Of a stretch of DNA of 64,000 nucleotides, positions 43,264 through 52,412 are shown piece after piece. Positions within the stretch are counted from its first letter, which is position 1. Every line of letters starts with the position of its first letter. Both the position numbers and the translations under genes were made by a program. The notes beneath the pieces were generated by a model. The model was not told the origin of the DNA, did not search any database, and saw only the letters and a list, made by a program, of their open reading frames with translations. The stretch spans positions 2,891,283 to 2,955,282 of the forward strand of contig NZ_SGXC01000001.1 of the NCBI RefSeq assembly GCF_004216695.1. Reading direction: 5' to 3'. The DNA is from Pigmentiphaga kullae. Its GTDB lineage: Bacteria; Pseudomonadota; Gammaproteobacteria; Burkholderiales; Burkholderiaceae_B.

Positions 43264-44109
43264 TCAATGGTGGCGCAGGAAGCCGTGGACGCTGCGGTTG
43301 AACCGGTCCGGGGCTTCGAGCTTGAGCAGGTGGCCGCAACCCGCGAACGTTTCGAGCGTCGCGCCATCCAGGGCGCCACGCAGGCGTTCGGCGTGTTCGC
43401 CGGGCGGTGCGACGCGGTCTTCCCCGCCCGCCAGGATCAACGTGGGCACATGGACGGCGCCGGCCAGGGCAAGCGCATCGCAGTCGAACAGCATGTGCGT
43501 GGCCTGTGCCAGTCCCGCCGGATGCACCGCCGCCTGCAGTTCGCCGAAGCGCCGGACCACCAACGGGTCCGGGGCGGGGCCTAGCAAGCGGGGGGCGCGT
43601 TCCTCGGGTGTCTGGGCCCTGGCCTCGGGCGCAAGCCTTTCGGCCATGCGCCGGGCGCGTTCGTCCGGGGGAAGATGGGCGTAGCCCCGGGTAGGCACTG
43701 AAAGCACCATTGCCCGCGTCCGCGCCGGATACCGCCCGGCGAAGGCCTGGGCGATCAAGGTGCCCCAGGAACTGGCGACCAGATGCACGCGGTCCAGGGA
43801 TAAGGCGTCCAGCAGCTCGGCAAGCGCCGCGGCGTAGGCGTGTACGTCCGGCTTCGGGAAGGCGAGCGGCGTGCTGGCGCCGAAGCCGGGGGCATTCCAC
43901 GCAAGCAGCCGCCACTGCGCGGACAGGCCCGCCAGCTGCGCGCGATAGCCGGCCGAGCTCGACCCGATGCCGTGCAGCAGCAGGACCGCATCGGCGCCGG
44001 GTCCCGTGTCGCGGTATTCCAGGGTGCTTCCTGAAGACAGACGCGCGTGCCGCAGCGGCGGCAGGTCCGATTCGAGCAGGCGCCGGTCCACGGCTGACAG
44101 GATGGGCAT
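43264..44109 (-). CDS. Alpha/beta hydrolase
   Basis: A 281-residue alpha/beta-hydrolase-fold enzyme. The oxyanion motif is LLLHGIGSSSAGYR, the nucleophile Ser is in VASSWGTLIA, the acid Asp in LAGGEDRVAPP and the His in FAGCGHLLKLEAP. The sequence resembles C-C bond or ester hydrolases of aromatic breakdown, but the substrate cannot be named. Four bases separate it from the monooxygenase gene, so the two are probably translated together. Confidence 0.9.
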   Translation of the reverse strand: MPILSAVDRRLLESDLPPLRHARLSSGSTLEYRDTGPGADAVLLLHGIGSSSAGYRAQLAGLSAQWRLLAWNAPGFGASTPLAFPKPDVHAYAAALAELLDALSLDRVHLVASSWGTLIAQAFAGRYPARTRAMVLSVPTRGYAHLPPDERARRMAERLAPEARAQTPEERAPRLLGPAPDPLVVRRFGELQAAVHPAGLAQATHMLFDCDALALAGAVHVPTLILAGGEDRVAPPGEHAERLRGALDGATLETFAGCGHLLKLEAPDRFNRSVHGFLRHH

Positions 44110-44113
44110 CGGA

Positions 44114-45142
44114 TCAGGCCTCCGCGGCGAGAGGGGTGGCCAGCGCGGGCAGCACGGACTCCGCCATCAGTGCCGTCGAGCGCAAGGATTCGGCAAGGGT
44201 TAGGTCGCCGAAGGCGAGACGGCAGACGAAATAGTTGATGCCGGCCTGGTCCGCCGCCTCGGCGATCCAGTCCCGGACCGTGGCGGGCGAGCCGGCGATG
44301 CCCAGGCCGGCGCGCTGCGCGTCGTCGAAGTTGTCGGGGAAGGACAGTGTCCGGGGCAGGGTCCCGTGCTTGACCCACAGATGCATCAGGTGCGTGTACC
44401 AGCGCCGGTATGCGCGCCGGGCGGCGTCCATCGCCTGCGCGTCGGTGTCGGCCACGACCACGTGCCGGCTCATGCCCAGGCTGGGCACGGCATCGGCGGC
44501 GTGGCCCAGTTCCTGCCAGTGGAGGCGATATTGGTCGGTAATGGCGCGGACCTGCGTGGCGGGACCGTTGCAGACGATGTTGATCGCGTTGGCCGCGGTC
44601 CACTGCGTGGCGGCCGGCGTGCCGGCGCCATACCAGATCGGGGGCGTGGGCCGTTGCAGGCACTGCATTTCCACCGGTACGTCGCGCAGGTCGAAGTGCC
44701 GGCCCTGGAAATTCACGACAGGCTGGGTCAGCCCCTGCATGATGATCTGGTAGGACTCGTGGTAGATGCCCTGCGACTGTTCGGGGTCGACGCCGTAGTA
44801 GCCCAGTTCGTAGGGCGAGATGCCGCGTCCGAAACCGACTTCGAGCCTGCCGCGGCTCAACTGGTCCAGCATGCAGATTTCTTCCATGACCCGCAGGGGA
44901 TGGTGCATGCCCAGGGTATAGACCAGCGGGCCGAAGCGCAGCCTGCGGGTGCGCTGGGCGACGGCGGACAGATAGACGCTGGGCGACGGCGCGATGCCCA
45001 GGGGCGTCGAGTGGTGCTCGGCGACATGATAGGCATGGAAACCGCCCCGGTCGTAGGCTTCGGTCAGGATCAGCCTTTCTTCGTACTGCTGGGCGAGGGG
45101 GACGGTACCGCGGTCCATATGGTCGAAAACGGCGAACTTCAT
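44114..45142 (-). CDS. Luciferase-like (LLM class) flavin-dependent monooxygenase
   Basis: A 342-residue bacterial-luciferase-family protein: MKFAVFDHMDRG at the start, then YHVAEHHSTPLGIAPSPSVYLSAVAQRT, the classic EHH and SP motifs of this TIM-barrel family, and LEVGFGRGISPYELGYYG. Such enzymes oxidise a substrate with reduced FMN and O2. The reduced flavin probably comes from the flavin reductase encoded two genes upstream (45577-46056). AGGGAAG lies 4 bases before the ATG. The target molecule is unknown. Confidence 0.93.
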   Translation of the reverse strand: MKFAVFDHMDRGTVPLAQQYEERLILTEAYDRGGFHAYHVAEHHSTPLGIAPSPSVYLSAVAQRTRRLRFGPLVYTLGMHHPLRVMEEICMLDQLSRGRLEVGFGRGISPYELGYYGVDPEQSQGIYHESYQIIMQGLTQPVVNFQGRHFDLRDVPVEMQCLQRPTPPIWYGAGTPAATQWTAANAINIVCNGPATQVRAITDQYRLHWQELGHAADAVPSLGMSRHVVVADTDAQAMDAARRAYRRWYTHLMHLWVKHGTLPRTLSFPDNFDDAQRAGLGIAGSPATVRDWIAEAADQAGINYFVCRLAFGDLTLAESLRSTALMAESVLPALATPLAAEA

Positions 45143-45206
45143 GGGACTTCCCTTGTAGGCGTTGAAAGCGGGGCCGGCTCGAACCGGCGGCGAGGGGGAA
45201 CGGGCC

Positions 45207-45554
45207 CTAGCGGGCGTACAGCTGGAACACGGTGCCCGCGGGATCCGCGGCGGTGACGATCCGGCCATGGCTGCCCATGTCGCGTTGATCGAGTACCCGC
45301 CCGCCATGGGCCAGGACCTGGGCGCGGACTGCGTCCAGGTCGTCGCAGGCGAACACGAGTACCGCGCCGCGTGCATCGGGCGGGGCTTCCTGCGGCGCCG
45401 CCAGGGCGAAGCGGGAGGCGCCGGCCTGGAACTCCGCCCAGCGGGAGCCGTCGGCGAAACGCGGAGCCAGTCCCAGCGCATCGCGGTAGAAGGCGCTCAG
45501 GGTGGCCATGTCGCTTGCGACGTGGTAGCCCATGCGTATGGAAGAAACGGTCAT
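45207..45554 (-). CDS. VOC-family (glyoxalase/dioxygenase fold) protein
   Basis: A 115-residue vicinal-oxygen-chelate domain protein (IRMGYHVASDMATLSAFYRDALGLAPRF at the start, GRIVTAADPAGTVFQLYAR at the end). Two beta-alpha-beta-beta-beta modules are implied. The metal ligands His (YHVASD) and Gln near the end (VFQLY) are plausible, though a bioinformatic Glu is less clear. Its position between the monooxygenase and its reductase suggests action on the same substrate. Confidence 0.87.
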   Translation of the reverse strand: MTVSSIRMGYHVASDMATLSAFYRDALGLAPRFADGSRWAEFQAGASRFALAAPQEAPPDARGAVLVFACDDLDAVRAQVLAHGGRVLDQRDMGSHGRIVTAADPAGTVFQLYAR

Positions 45555-45576
45555 CGGTCTTGTCTCCAGATGGATA

Positions 45577-46056
45577 TCAGGCGGCGCTGAACAGGCCGCT
45601 TTTGTAGAGCAGGGACAGATCGTCCCGGTCGGTCATGCCGACGATCTCGCCGATATAGAGCGTGTGGGTGCCGCCGTCGACGGCCTGGACCACCCTGCAT
45701 TCGAACGTGGCCAGCGCATCGCGCAGCAGCGGCGCGCCGGTCTCGCCCTCGGTCCAGTCGCCGGTCTCGAAGCGCGCGCCCGGCGCGCCCGACGGCGAGG
45801 AGAAGGCGTGCGCGACGTCCGCCTGGCCATGGCTGAGGTAATTGACGCCGAAGTACCCCGCCAGTCCGATGGCGTCATGCGCCCGGACCCGTTTGTTCAC
45901 GCATACCAGCAATTGCGGAGGCTCGGCGCTGACGCTGCAAACGGCGGTGGCGGTCAGCCCCCGGCGTTCGCCCCGATGGGCGGCGCTGATGACCGTGACG
46001 GGGGCGGGAACCCGCCGCATGGCCGTCTTGAAGGCAACTGAGTCGGACATACCCAT
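45577..46056 (-). CDS. Flavin reductase domain protein (reductase of a two-component monooxygenase)
   Basis: A 159-residue flavin reductase-like FMN-binding protein (HpaC/DszD type): FKTAMRRVPAPVTVISAAHRG, GLTATAVCSVSAEPPQLLVCVNK, FGVNYLSHGQ and HTLYIGEIVGM are the family motifs. It would supply reduced FMN to the luciferase-like oxygenase. ATG 46056 lies 8 bases after AGGAG; an ATG at 46050 and a TTG at 46077 are alternatives. First gene of the operon, just downstream of a 19-bp palindrome. Confidence 0.92.
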   Translation of the reverse strand: MGMSDSVAFKTAMRRVPAPVTVISAAHRGERRGLTATAVCSVSAEPPQLLVCVNKRVRAHDAIGLAGYFGVNYLSHGQADVAHAFSSPSGAPGARFETGDWTEGETGAPLLRDALATFECRVVQAVDGGTHTLYIGEIVGMTDRDDLSLLYKSGLFSAA

Positions 46057-46070
46057 GAGGGCGGCTCCTA

Positions 46071-46089
46071 TATTCAATATTATTGAATA
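46071..46089. promoter_or_regulatory. 19-bp perfect palindrome, candidate operator of the monooxygenase operon
   Basis: TATTCAATA (46071-46079) and TATTGAATA (46081-46089) are perfect 9-bp arms around a single T. It lies between the promoter at 46109-46138 and the flavin reductase start, in the transcribed leader, as expected for a repressor site. The divergent IclR gene is the obvious candidate binder. Confidence 0.7.
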
Positions 46090-46108
46090 ATTTGATATTG
46101 TTAAATTT

Positions 46109-46138
46109 ATCGTAGAGGGCGCGGCCGTATCCTGTCAA
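46109..46138 (-). promoter_or_regulatory. Promoter of the flavin reductase / monooxygenase operon
   Basis: On the minus strand a consensus -35 TTGACA (46138-46133) is followed after 18 bases by TACGAT (46114-46109) as the -10. Transcription would begin near 46102, ahead of the palindrome. Confidence 0.6.
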
Positions 46139-46229
46139 GAGGAGGACCGGAGGCAGAGGGGGCGGCAGGTACAATCGCGCCACGCTCGGCCCCACGCGGC
46201 GCGCGTTTCCTGATCGGTCTATCGGATCC

Positions 46230-47042
46230 ATGACACCCATGAAGGCAGGCACCGTCCCGGCACCCGGCCCAGGGCCTCGGGGCATCCAATCCCTGGAAAT
46301 CGGCTATCGCATCCTGGTGGCGATCCAGATGGGCCCCGGCGCGGTGGCCTTGAAAGACATCGCGGCGCGCGCCGACATCACCGCCAGCGCGGCCCACAAC
46401 TATCTCGCCAGCTTCGTGCGGGTCGGCATGGTCAAGAGCGACGGCCGCGGCCTGTACCGGCTGGGTCCCAGCCTGGCGGCGCTCGGCATGACCGCCGCCC
46501 GCGACGTCGATCACTTCGAATTGGTGCGCGAGGCCGCCGTCGCGCTCAGCGAGGAAACCGGCCTGGGGGTGGCGGTGGTCATCTGGAGCAACGGTCCGGT
46601 GATCCTGGTCAACCAGTCGGCGGTGCGCGGCCGGGTCTTCGAACTGCGCAACGGTCCGGTCGAAATGCTGCACACGGCCGCCGGCCATGTGTTCGCGGCG
46701 CATCTGGCCGACCGGGCGGTGCTGCCCGTGCTCAAGAGGGAGTTGGAGGCGAGTGGGCTGGCGCCCACGCCGCAGGAGGTCGAGGCCAGGCTGGCGGCCA
46801 TTCGCGCCCCCGTACTGGAGCGAGGGTATTCGGTGGTGGAGTTGCGTGCCTTGCCGACTTATCTGGCCGTCAGCGTGCCCGTGTGGAACGTGCACGGCGA
46901 GGTTGCCTACGGCTTGACGATCACGTCGCCGATGTCGCTGCTGGACACGAGCAGGGACAGCGCCCAGGTCCGGGCGCTGCGAGAAAAGGGAAGGGCGTTG
47001 TCGCGCCTTCTAGGCGCGCCGGCCAGTCTCTGGGCCGAATGA
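46230..47042 (+). CDS. IclR-family transcriptional regulator
   Basis: A 270-residue regulator. The N-terminal winged helix-turn-helix covers about residues 20-80 (SLEIGYRILVAIQMGP, LKDIAARADITASAAHNYLASFVRVGMV), and the C-terminal IclR effector domain runs from about 95 to 260. It is divergent from the flavin reductase/monooxygenase operon and most likely controls it through the 46071-46089 palindrome. ATG 46230 and 46239 are both possible starts. Confidence 0.93.
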   Translation: MTPMKAGTVPAPGPGPRGIQSLEIGYRILVAIQMGPGAVALKDIAARADITASAAHNYLASFVRVGMVKSDGRGLYRLGPSLAALGMTAARDVDHFELVREAAVALSEETGLGVAVVIWSNGPVILVNQSAVRGRVFELRNGPVEMLHTAAGHVFAAHLADRAVLPVLKRELEASGLAPTPQEVEARLAAIRAPVLERGYSVVELRALPTYLAVSVPVWNVHGEVAYGLTITSPMSLLDTSRDSAQVRALREKGRALSRLLGAPASLWAE

Positions 47043-47096
47043 ACGCGCGCGCCGGGGACTCGCCCCGGCACGGCTTGCGAAACGACGGGTGGCCGC

Positions 47097-47420
47097 TTAC
47101 AGGTTGGCGGGGTATTCGCCCGGGCCGCCGGCGCGGTTGGCCGCGTTGTATTCGTTGCGTTCCTGCCGGACCTGCGCGCGGTCGACCGGCTTGCCGGCTT
47201 GTTGGAAGGTCTGGTCGGGGAAGCCTTCCTGGCCGTAGACGATGCCGCCGTTGGCCTTGGCCTGCGCCAGTTCCTCAAGGACCTGGGCGCGGGTCAGCTG
47301 GGACGTGGTCGAGATGGCGGGGGGCGGGAAATCGTTGCCGTAGTTGTTGCCCTGGTCGGCATGGGCGGCGGCGCCGAACAGAGTAGCGGCGATCACGGCG
47401 GTGTAGGCAATGGCTTTCAT
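47097..47420 (-). CDS. Small exported DUF4148-family protein
   Basis: A 107-residue protein with a signal peptide (MKAIAYTAVIAATLFGAAAHA, cleavage near residue 21). The mature part has LTRAQVLEELAQAKANGGIVYGQEGFPDQTF, the DUF4148 pattern (LTRaqV-aEL) found in many copies in Burkholderiales. Function unknown; probably periplasmic. It converges with the IclR gene, 54 bases away. The 160 bases upstream contain no other gene. Confidence 0.88.
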   Translation of the reverse strand: MKAIAYTAVIAATLFGAAAHADQGNNYGNDFPPPAISTTSQLTRAQVLEELAQAKANGGIVYGQEGFPDQTFQQAGKPVDRAQVRQERNEYNAANRAGGPGEYPANL

Positions 47421-47580
47421 GGCATATCTCCAAAGTATGGGGGTCGGGCGGCTGGACGTCGTGTCAACCGCCGTGCTTTGAAGATGGGCGCGCAAGAATC
47501 CTTTTAAATACCGAAGATCTGGAAATGACTTTTCCAGTTTCACCAACAATCGGCTGGGCCGAAGGCCGGCGGGCCGCCGG

Positions 47581-48798
47581 CTAGAGGGACAGCATCTCTT
47601 CGCCCTTGCGCGGCGCCGCGGTGTCGCGGGGATCGCCCCGTTCCGGTGCGGAAGCACAGGAGATCCGGTCGCGTCCCTGCCGCTTGGCGGCGTACAGCAG
47701 GATGTCGGTCCGGGCGAAAAGTTCGTAGAGCGGCTCGTCCACCCGGGACTGGGCGATGCCGAAGCTGGCCGTGACGGAAAAATCGCCTCGGGGTATTTCC
47801 AGCCGCGTCGTCGCCAGTTGCGCGCGTATGCGTTCGGCCACCTGGACCGCCCCGGCCGCCGGGGTGCCCGGCATCAGGATCGCGAACTCGTCGCCACCCA
47901 GCCGCCAGGCCATGTCGCCGGTACGGGTGCAGTCGCGGATGATCCTGCCCATCTCGGCCAGCGTCGCGTCGCCCGCGGCGTGGCCATAGGTGTCGTTGAT
48001 GGCCTTGAAGGTGTCCAGGTCCAGCAGCACCAGGCTGAACGGATAGTCCGGATGCCGCTGCGGGCGGCCCAGGCTCAAGTCTTCGAAGTTGCGGCGGTTC
48101 TTCAGCTGGGTGAGCGGGTCGGTGACGCGTTCGTGCTTGAGCGGCGTGATGATGTCGGACAGCGCGCTGGCGAAAAGCGACCCGCCCAGCGTCAGGACGA
48201 GAGCGGCTGGAGGAAGGGCCTGCAGCCAGGCGTTGGGCTGCACGAATGCGCCGGCCTGGACCGCGGTCGAGCCCGCGACCCACGAAATGCCCAGGAACAG
48301 GCAGGCGGAAACGAGCGGAAGCATCCAGTACAGGACCTGGTCGGCCGCGCCGCCCCGGCGCAGCGCGCCCAGCCGCATCCAGGTCAGGAGCAGCAGCGCG
48401 CCCAGGCCGACGCCCAGCGTGTAGGCGAACGCGGGGACGTCGTGCTGCATGATGTGGAAATGCAGCAGCAGGACCAGGATGGCGATGCCCAGCGCACCCA
48501 GCGGCGATCCGTCGGCATCGATGCCGCAGCGTGCGAGCAGGCCGCGGGCAAGCAGCAGCGCGCTGCCCACGTAGAGCACGGCGGCGGCCAGGTCGTCGCC
48601 CGTCACATCGGCCTGATCGAAGATGCGCAGCAGCGTGCCGGCGGCGTATACGGCAAAGGCGGCGGCGTACAGCAGCAGATAGGCGCGCGGCCGCTCGTGG
48701 GCCCACAGGCAGGCGAAGCCCAGCGCGAACAGCAGGCACATCGCGGGATTGCCGAGCGCCAGGGCCTGGCTGGCGGTAAGTGGCAGGGACGAGTCCAA
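47581..48798 (-). CDS. Membrane-anchored diguanylate cyclase (GGDEF)
   Basis: A 405-residue protein with about seven N-terminal membrane helices (residues 15-205) and a C-terminal GGDEF domain. WRLGGDEFAIL is intact and is preceded by RTGD, the RxxD product-inhibition site, so it should make c-di-GMP and be feedback-inhibited. The start is TTG 48798, with AGGAG 7 bases upstream; no ATG gives a comparable N-terminus. No terminator was seen downstream. Confidence 0.92.
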   Translation of the reverse strand: MDSSLPLTASQALALGNPAMCLLFALGFACLWAHERPRAYLLLYAAAFAVYAAGTLLRIFDQADVTGDDLAAAVLYVGSALLLARGLLARCGIDADGSPLGALGIAILVLLLHFHIMQHDVPAFAYTLGVGLGALLLLTWMRLGALRRGGAADQVLYWMLPLVSACLFLGISWVAGSTAVQAGAFVQPNAWLQALPPAALVLTLGGSLFASALSDIITPLKHERVTDPLTQLKNRRNFEDLSLGRPQRHPDYPFSLVLLDLDTFKAINDTYGHAAGDATLAEMGRIIRDCTRTGDMAWRLGGDEFAILMPGTPAAGAVQVAERIRAQLATTRLEIPRGDFSVTASFGIAQSRVDEPLYELFARTDILLYAAKRQGRDRISCASAPERGDPRDTAAPRKGEEMLSL

Positions 48799-48930
48799 TT
48801 TGGCACTCCTGAACGACCCGGTCTATGGAGCCTTGCCGGGACAGGTAGCCGTATCTTAGGAAGCAGCGTCCGGAAATGAAACTGCTTGTAAAGAATCGTT
48901 CACGTTTGCGGGCGCGATGCGCCAAGGCGT

Positions 48931-49623
48931 TCAGCCGGCGAAACGGTAACCGACGCCGACCTCCGTCAGCAGGTAGGCGGGCTGGGCCGGGTCGGCCTCG
49001 AGCTTCTGCCTGAGATGGCCCATGTAGATGCGCAGGTAATGGTTGTTGCCGACGTAGGCCGGCCCCCACACCTCGCGCAGGAGTTCGCGGTGCGTCAGCA
49101 CCTTGCCGCGATGCGCCGCCAGGGTGGCGAGCAGGCGATATTCGCGGTTGGTCAGGTGCACGGCCTCGCCGCGGCGGGTCACGGCGCGCCGGGCGAAGTC
49201 CAGGGTGACCTCGCCGAAGTGGATTTCCGCGGGCTGGCCGGTTCCCCCGCGGCCGTGCCGGCGCAGCAGGACGCGCACCCGCGCCAGGAGTTCGCCCACG
49301 CCGAAGGGCTTGCTCAGGTAGTCGTCGGCGCCGGCGTCCAGCGCGCCGATCTTGTCGCTTTCGGCATCTCGGGCCGACAGCACCAGCACCGGCACCTCGG
49401 TCCAGCCGCGCAGTTCGCGGATCAATGTCATGCCGTCCGCATCGGGCAGGCCCAGGTCCAGGATGACCAGGTCGGGGTGCCGGGTGCCGGCCTCGATCAG
49501 CCCGCGCTGCACGGTCTCGGCCTCGAATATCGCGGCGCCTTCGCCTTCCAGGGCGGTGCGCACGAAGCGGCGGATGGCCGCGTCGTCCTCGATGATCAGG
49601 ATGTTGGGTCGGTAGTCGAACAT
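48931..49623 (-). CDS. kdpE: KdpE, response regulator of the Kdp potassium system
   Basis: A 230-residue OmpR/PhoB-type regulator. Receiver domain residues 7-120 with phospho-acceptor Asp in LVILDLGLPDADG and the conserved Lys in YLSKPFGVGEL; C-terminal winged helix from about 130 (LTNREYRLLATLAAHRGKVLTHRELLREVWG). It activates kdpFABC when phosphorylated by KdpD. Its start overlaps the 3' end of kdpD by 28 bases, as usual for this pair. Confidence 0.97.
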   Translation of the reverse strand: MFDYRPNILIIEDDAAIRRFVRTALEGEGAAIFEAETVQRGLIEAGTRHPDLVILDLGLPDADGMTLIRELRGWTEVPVLVLSARDAESDKIGALDAGADDYLSKPFGVGELLARVRVLLRRHGRGGTGQPAEIHFGEVTLDFARRAVTRRGEAVHLTNREYRLLATLAAHRGKVLTHRELLREVWGPAYVGNNHYLRIYMGHLRQKLEADPAQPAYLLTEVGVGYRFAG

Positions 49624-52385
49624 GGCGTGTCCGGTTCGGGATGGATGGCCGGCGGCGTGCCCAAGGGCAGGGTGAACGCGAAACGCGCGCCGCGCCCGCC
49701 CGGCGCGGCTTCCAGCCGGATGTCGCCGCCGTGGGCGCGGACGATGGCCTGGCAGACGGCCAGGCCCAGGCCCACGCCCGGGGTGGACGATTCGCGCTCG
49801 CCGCGGGCGAACTTGTCGAAGATGCGATCCGCGGCGTCCGGCGGCACGCCCGGGCCGTCGTCGGTCACCAGGGTGGCAAGCTGGCCGCCGCGGATTTCGG
49901 CGTCGATGCGCAGGGTACTGGACTCGGGGGTGTACTTGATGGCGTTCTCGAGCAGGTTGCACAGCACGCGTTCGATCAGGACGCCGTCGCATTCCACCAG
50001 CGGCAGGTCGGACAGGCGGCCCACGGCGACGCGCCGCTGGCCCAGGGCGTCGCGCATGTAGGCCAGCGCCGATCCGACCAGTTCCTCGATGGATTGCCAT
50101 TCGCGGTGCAGCGGTGCATCGCCGCTTTGCAGCCGGGCCATGTCGAGGATGTTGTCCACCATGGCGTGCATGCGGCGCGCCTGCACCGTCAGGCCGTGCA
50201 GCGCGTCGCGCACCGCGCGCGGCAGTTCCGGATGCTGCCGCTGCAAGGTCTCGGAGGTGCCGACCAGGCTGGTCAGCGGCGTGCGCAGATCGTGCGAGAC
50301 GGCGGCCAGCAGCGAGTTGCGCAGCTTCTCGGACTCGACGTTCAACAGCGCGTGCTGGGCGACTTCCACATAGTGCAGGCGTTCCAGCGCGATGGCCACC
50401 AGCGTGCCGTAGGCCGCCATCTGCCGGCGGCTTTCCGCGTCGTCCAGATCGGGACGGCCGCCGCAGGCGATCGCCAGCACGCCCCGCGTGCGCATCGAGG
50501 CCTGCAGGGGCAGGTAGTAGAAGGCGCTGGTGGACAGCGTGGCCGTGCCGGCGCCGGCGGGCTGCCCGTGATCGTAGGCCCACTGCGCCAGGGCCGGCTC
50601 CAGCCCCGTGGAGGCATCGGCCGCGGCCGCGGGCAGCAGACGGTCGGCGGTGTCCAGGACGTACAGCACGCAGTGGGTGTCGAAGGCCGCGCGGACATAC
50701 GAGGACGTGGCTTCGACGATCTGTTCCGGCTGCAGCGCCGACGACAGCTCGCGCGCGAATTCGTACAGCCCGTGCGCCTCGGCCTCGCGGCGGACCGAGG
50801 TTTCGGCCTGCAGGCGCAGCCCTGCGGTCAGTTGCCCGACCACGAGTCCCGCGGCCAGCAGGACGAGGAAGGTCAGCGCGTATTGGATGTCGGAGATCGC
50901 GAAGGACCACAGGGGCTGGACGAACAGGAAATCGAACAGGCCGACGCTGACCAGCGAGGCCAGGGCGGCCGGCCCGCGACCGTGGCGCAGCGCCACCCCG
51001 ATCACCGCCAGCAGGAACAGCATGACGATGTTGGTCTGGTGCAGTACCGGGAAGGCGAGCGAGGACAGCGCGGCCGCGGCGCCGCAATACACCAGCGCCC
51101 AGAGATAGGCCGGCAGGCGGGAGACGCCGCGCGGCTCCCGTTCGCCGGCCCGAGCCGTTGCCGCCGAGCGCGCCGGCGCGGGCAGGGGCGGCGCGGCGAT
51201 GCGAATCACGTCGATCTCCGGGCAATTGGCCGCCAGCAGGTCGGCGAAGCTGTGGCGGTGCCAGATCCAGCCGGGCGCCAGCAGGCGCGACAGCAGGCCC
51301 GACAACGACAGGCGCAGGCGCCGCAGGCCGCCCGGCGCGGTGCGGCCCAGCACGACCTTGGTGATGTTGTGGCGCCGCGCATAGCGCACCACGGCCTCGA
51401 CCAGATCGGTGCCGCCCAGGACTTCGGTGCGTGCGCCCAGCGACTCGGCATGCGCCAGCACACGCCGCAGGGTGTCGTGCCGGGAGGCCGGCTGGGGCTG
51501 GACGCGCAGGCTCTCGATGGTGACCACGTGCAATTCGCAATCGAGCTGCTGGGCAAGGCGATGCGCGTTGCGCACCACGTGGCCGGCGTCGTCGGCCGCG
51601 ACGCAGGCCAGGACGGCCTCCCGGGTGCGCCAGATATCCGTGATGGCCCGGTCCAGCCGGTAGGCCTGCACGTCGTCGTCCACATGTTCCGCGGTGCGCC
51701 GCAGGGCCAGTTCGCGCAGCGCGATCAGGTTGCCCTTGCGGAAGAAATGGCCGGCGGCGTGCCGGGCCTGCTCGGGCAGGTACACCTTGCCCTGGCGCAG
51801 GCGGCGCAGCAGCTCGTCGGCCGAGGTGTCGACCAGGATGATTTCGTCGGCGTCGTCGAACACGGCGTCGGGCACGGTCTCCCGTATCCGCACGCCGGTG
51901 ATGCCGCCCACCGCCTCGTTCAGGCTGTCCAGATGCTGCACGTTCAGCGTGGTCCAGACGTCGATGCCGGCCGCGAGCAATTCGTGCACGTCCTGCCATC
52001 GCTTGTCGTGGCGCGAGCCAGGGACGTTCGAGTGGGCCAGCTCGTCCACCAGCACCAGGGCGGGCCGCCGTGCCAGCGCGCCGTCCAGGTCGAACTCTTT
52101 CAGCGTGCGTTCGCGGTAGCGGATCTCGGCCAGGGGCAGCGTGGCGATGCCGGCCAGCAGGGCCATCGTTTCCTTGCGCCCGTGCGTCTCGACGACGCCG
52201 GCCACCACGTCGGCGCCTTGCTCCATCCGGTGGCGCGCCGCCTCCAGCATGGCGTAGGTCTTGCCGACGCCGGCCGAGGCGCCGAAATAGATGCGCAGCC
52301 TGCCGCGCGAGGCAGGCCGCCCGGCGGCATCGAGGTTCCTGAGCAGGGTATCGGGATCGGGACGGCCGGGGGCGGCGGATGCCAT
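49596..52385 (-). CDS. kdpD: KdpD, potassium-responsive sensor histidine kinase
   Basis: A 929-residue sensor kinase. N-terminal KdpD domain with Walker A GASAGVGKTYAML (near residues 34-46), a universal-stress-protein-like domain to about 400, four membrane helices near 410-510, a GAF-like domain, the phospho-acceptor His in AVSHDLRTPLTSLVG, and ATPase motifs NLLENAIKYTP and DDGPGVP. It senses low K+ or osmotic/ionic state and controls KdpE. It follows kdpC by 27 bases. Confidence 0.97.
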   Translation of the reverse strand: MASAAPGRPDPDTLLRNLDAAGRPASRGRLRIYFGASAGVGKTYAMLEAARHRMEQGADVVAGVVETHGRKETMALLAGIATLPLAEIRYRERTLKEFDLDGALARRPALVLVDELAHSNVPGSRHDKRWQDVHELLAAGIDVWTTLNVQHLDSLNEAVGGITGVRIRETVPDAVFDDADEIILVDTSADELLRRLRQGKVYLPEQARHAAGHFFRKGNLIALRELALRRTAEHVDDDVQAYRLDRAITDIWRTREAVLACVAADDAGHVVRNAHRLAQQLDCELHVVTIESLRVQPQPASRHDTLRRVLAHAESLGARTEVLGGTDLVEAVVRYARRHNITKVVLGRTAPGGLRRLRLSLSGLLSRLLAPGWIWHRHSFADLLAANCPEIDVIRIAAPPLPAPARSAATARAGEREPRGVSRLPAYLWALVYCGAAAALSSLAFPVLHQTNIVMLFLLAVIGVALRHGRGPAALASLVSVGLFDFLFVQPLWSFAISDIQYALTFLVLLAAGLVVGQLTAGLRLQAETSVRREAEAHGLYEFARELSSALQPEQIVEATSSYVRAAFDTHCVLYVLDTADRLLPAAAADASTGLEPALAQWAYDHGQPAGAGTATLSTSAFYYLPLQASMRTRGVLAIACGGRPDLDDAESRRQMAAYGTLVAIALERLHYVEVAQHALLNVESEKLRNSLLAAVSHDLRTPLTSLVGTSETLQRQHPELPRAVRDALHGLTVQARRMHAMVDNILDMARLQSGDAPLHREWQSIEELVGSALAYMRDALGQRRVAVGRLSDLPLVECDGVLIERVLCNLLENAIKYTPESSTLRIDAEIRGGQLATLVTDDGPGVPPDAADRIFDKFARGERESSTPGVGLGLAVCQAIVRAHGGDIRLEAAPGGRGARFAFTLPLGTPPAIHPEPDTPCSTTDPTS

Positions 52386-52412
52386 GTATGGGGTCTGGGC
52401 GTGGACGGCGGA

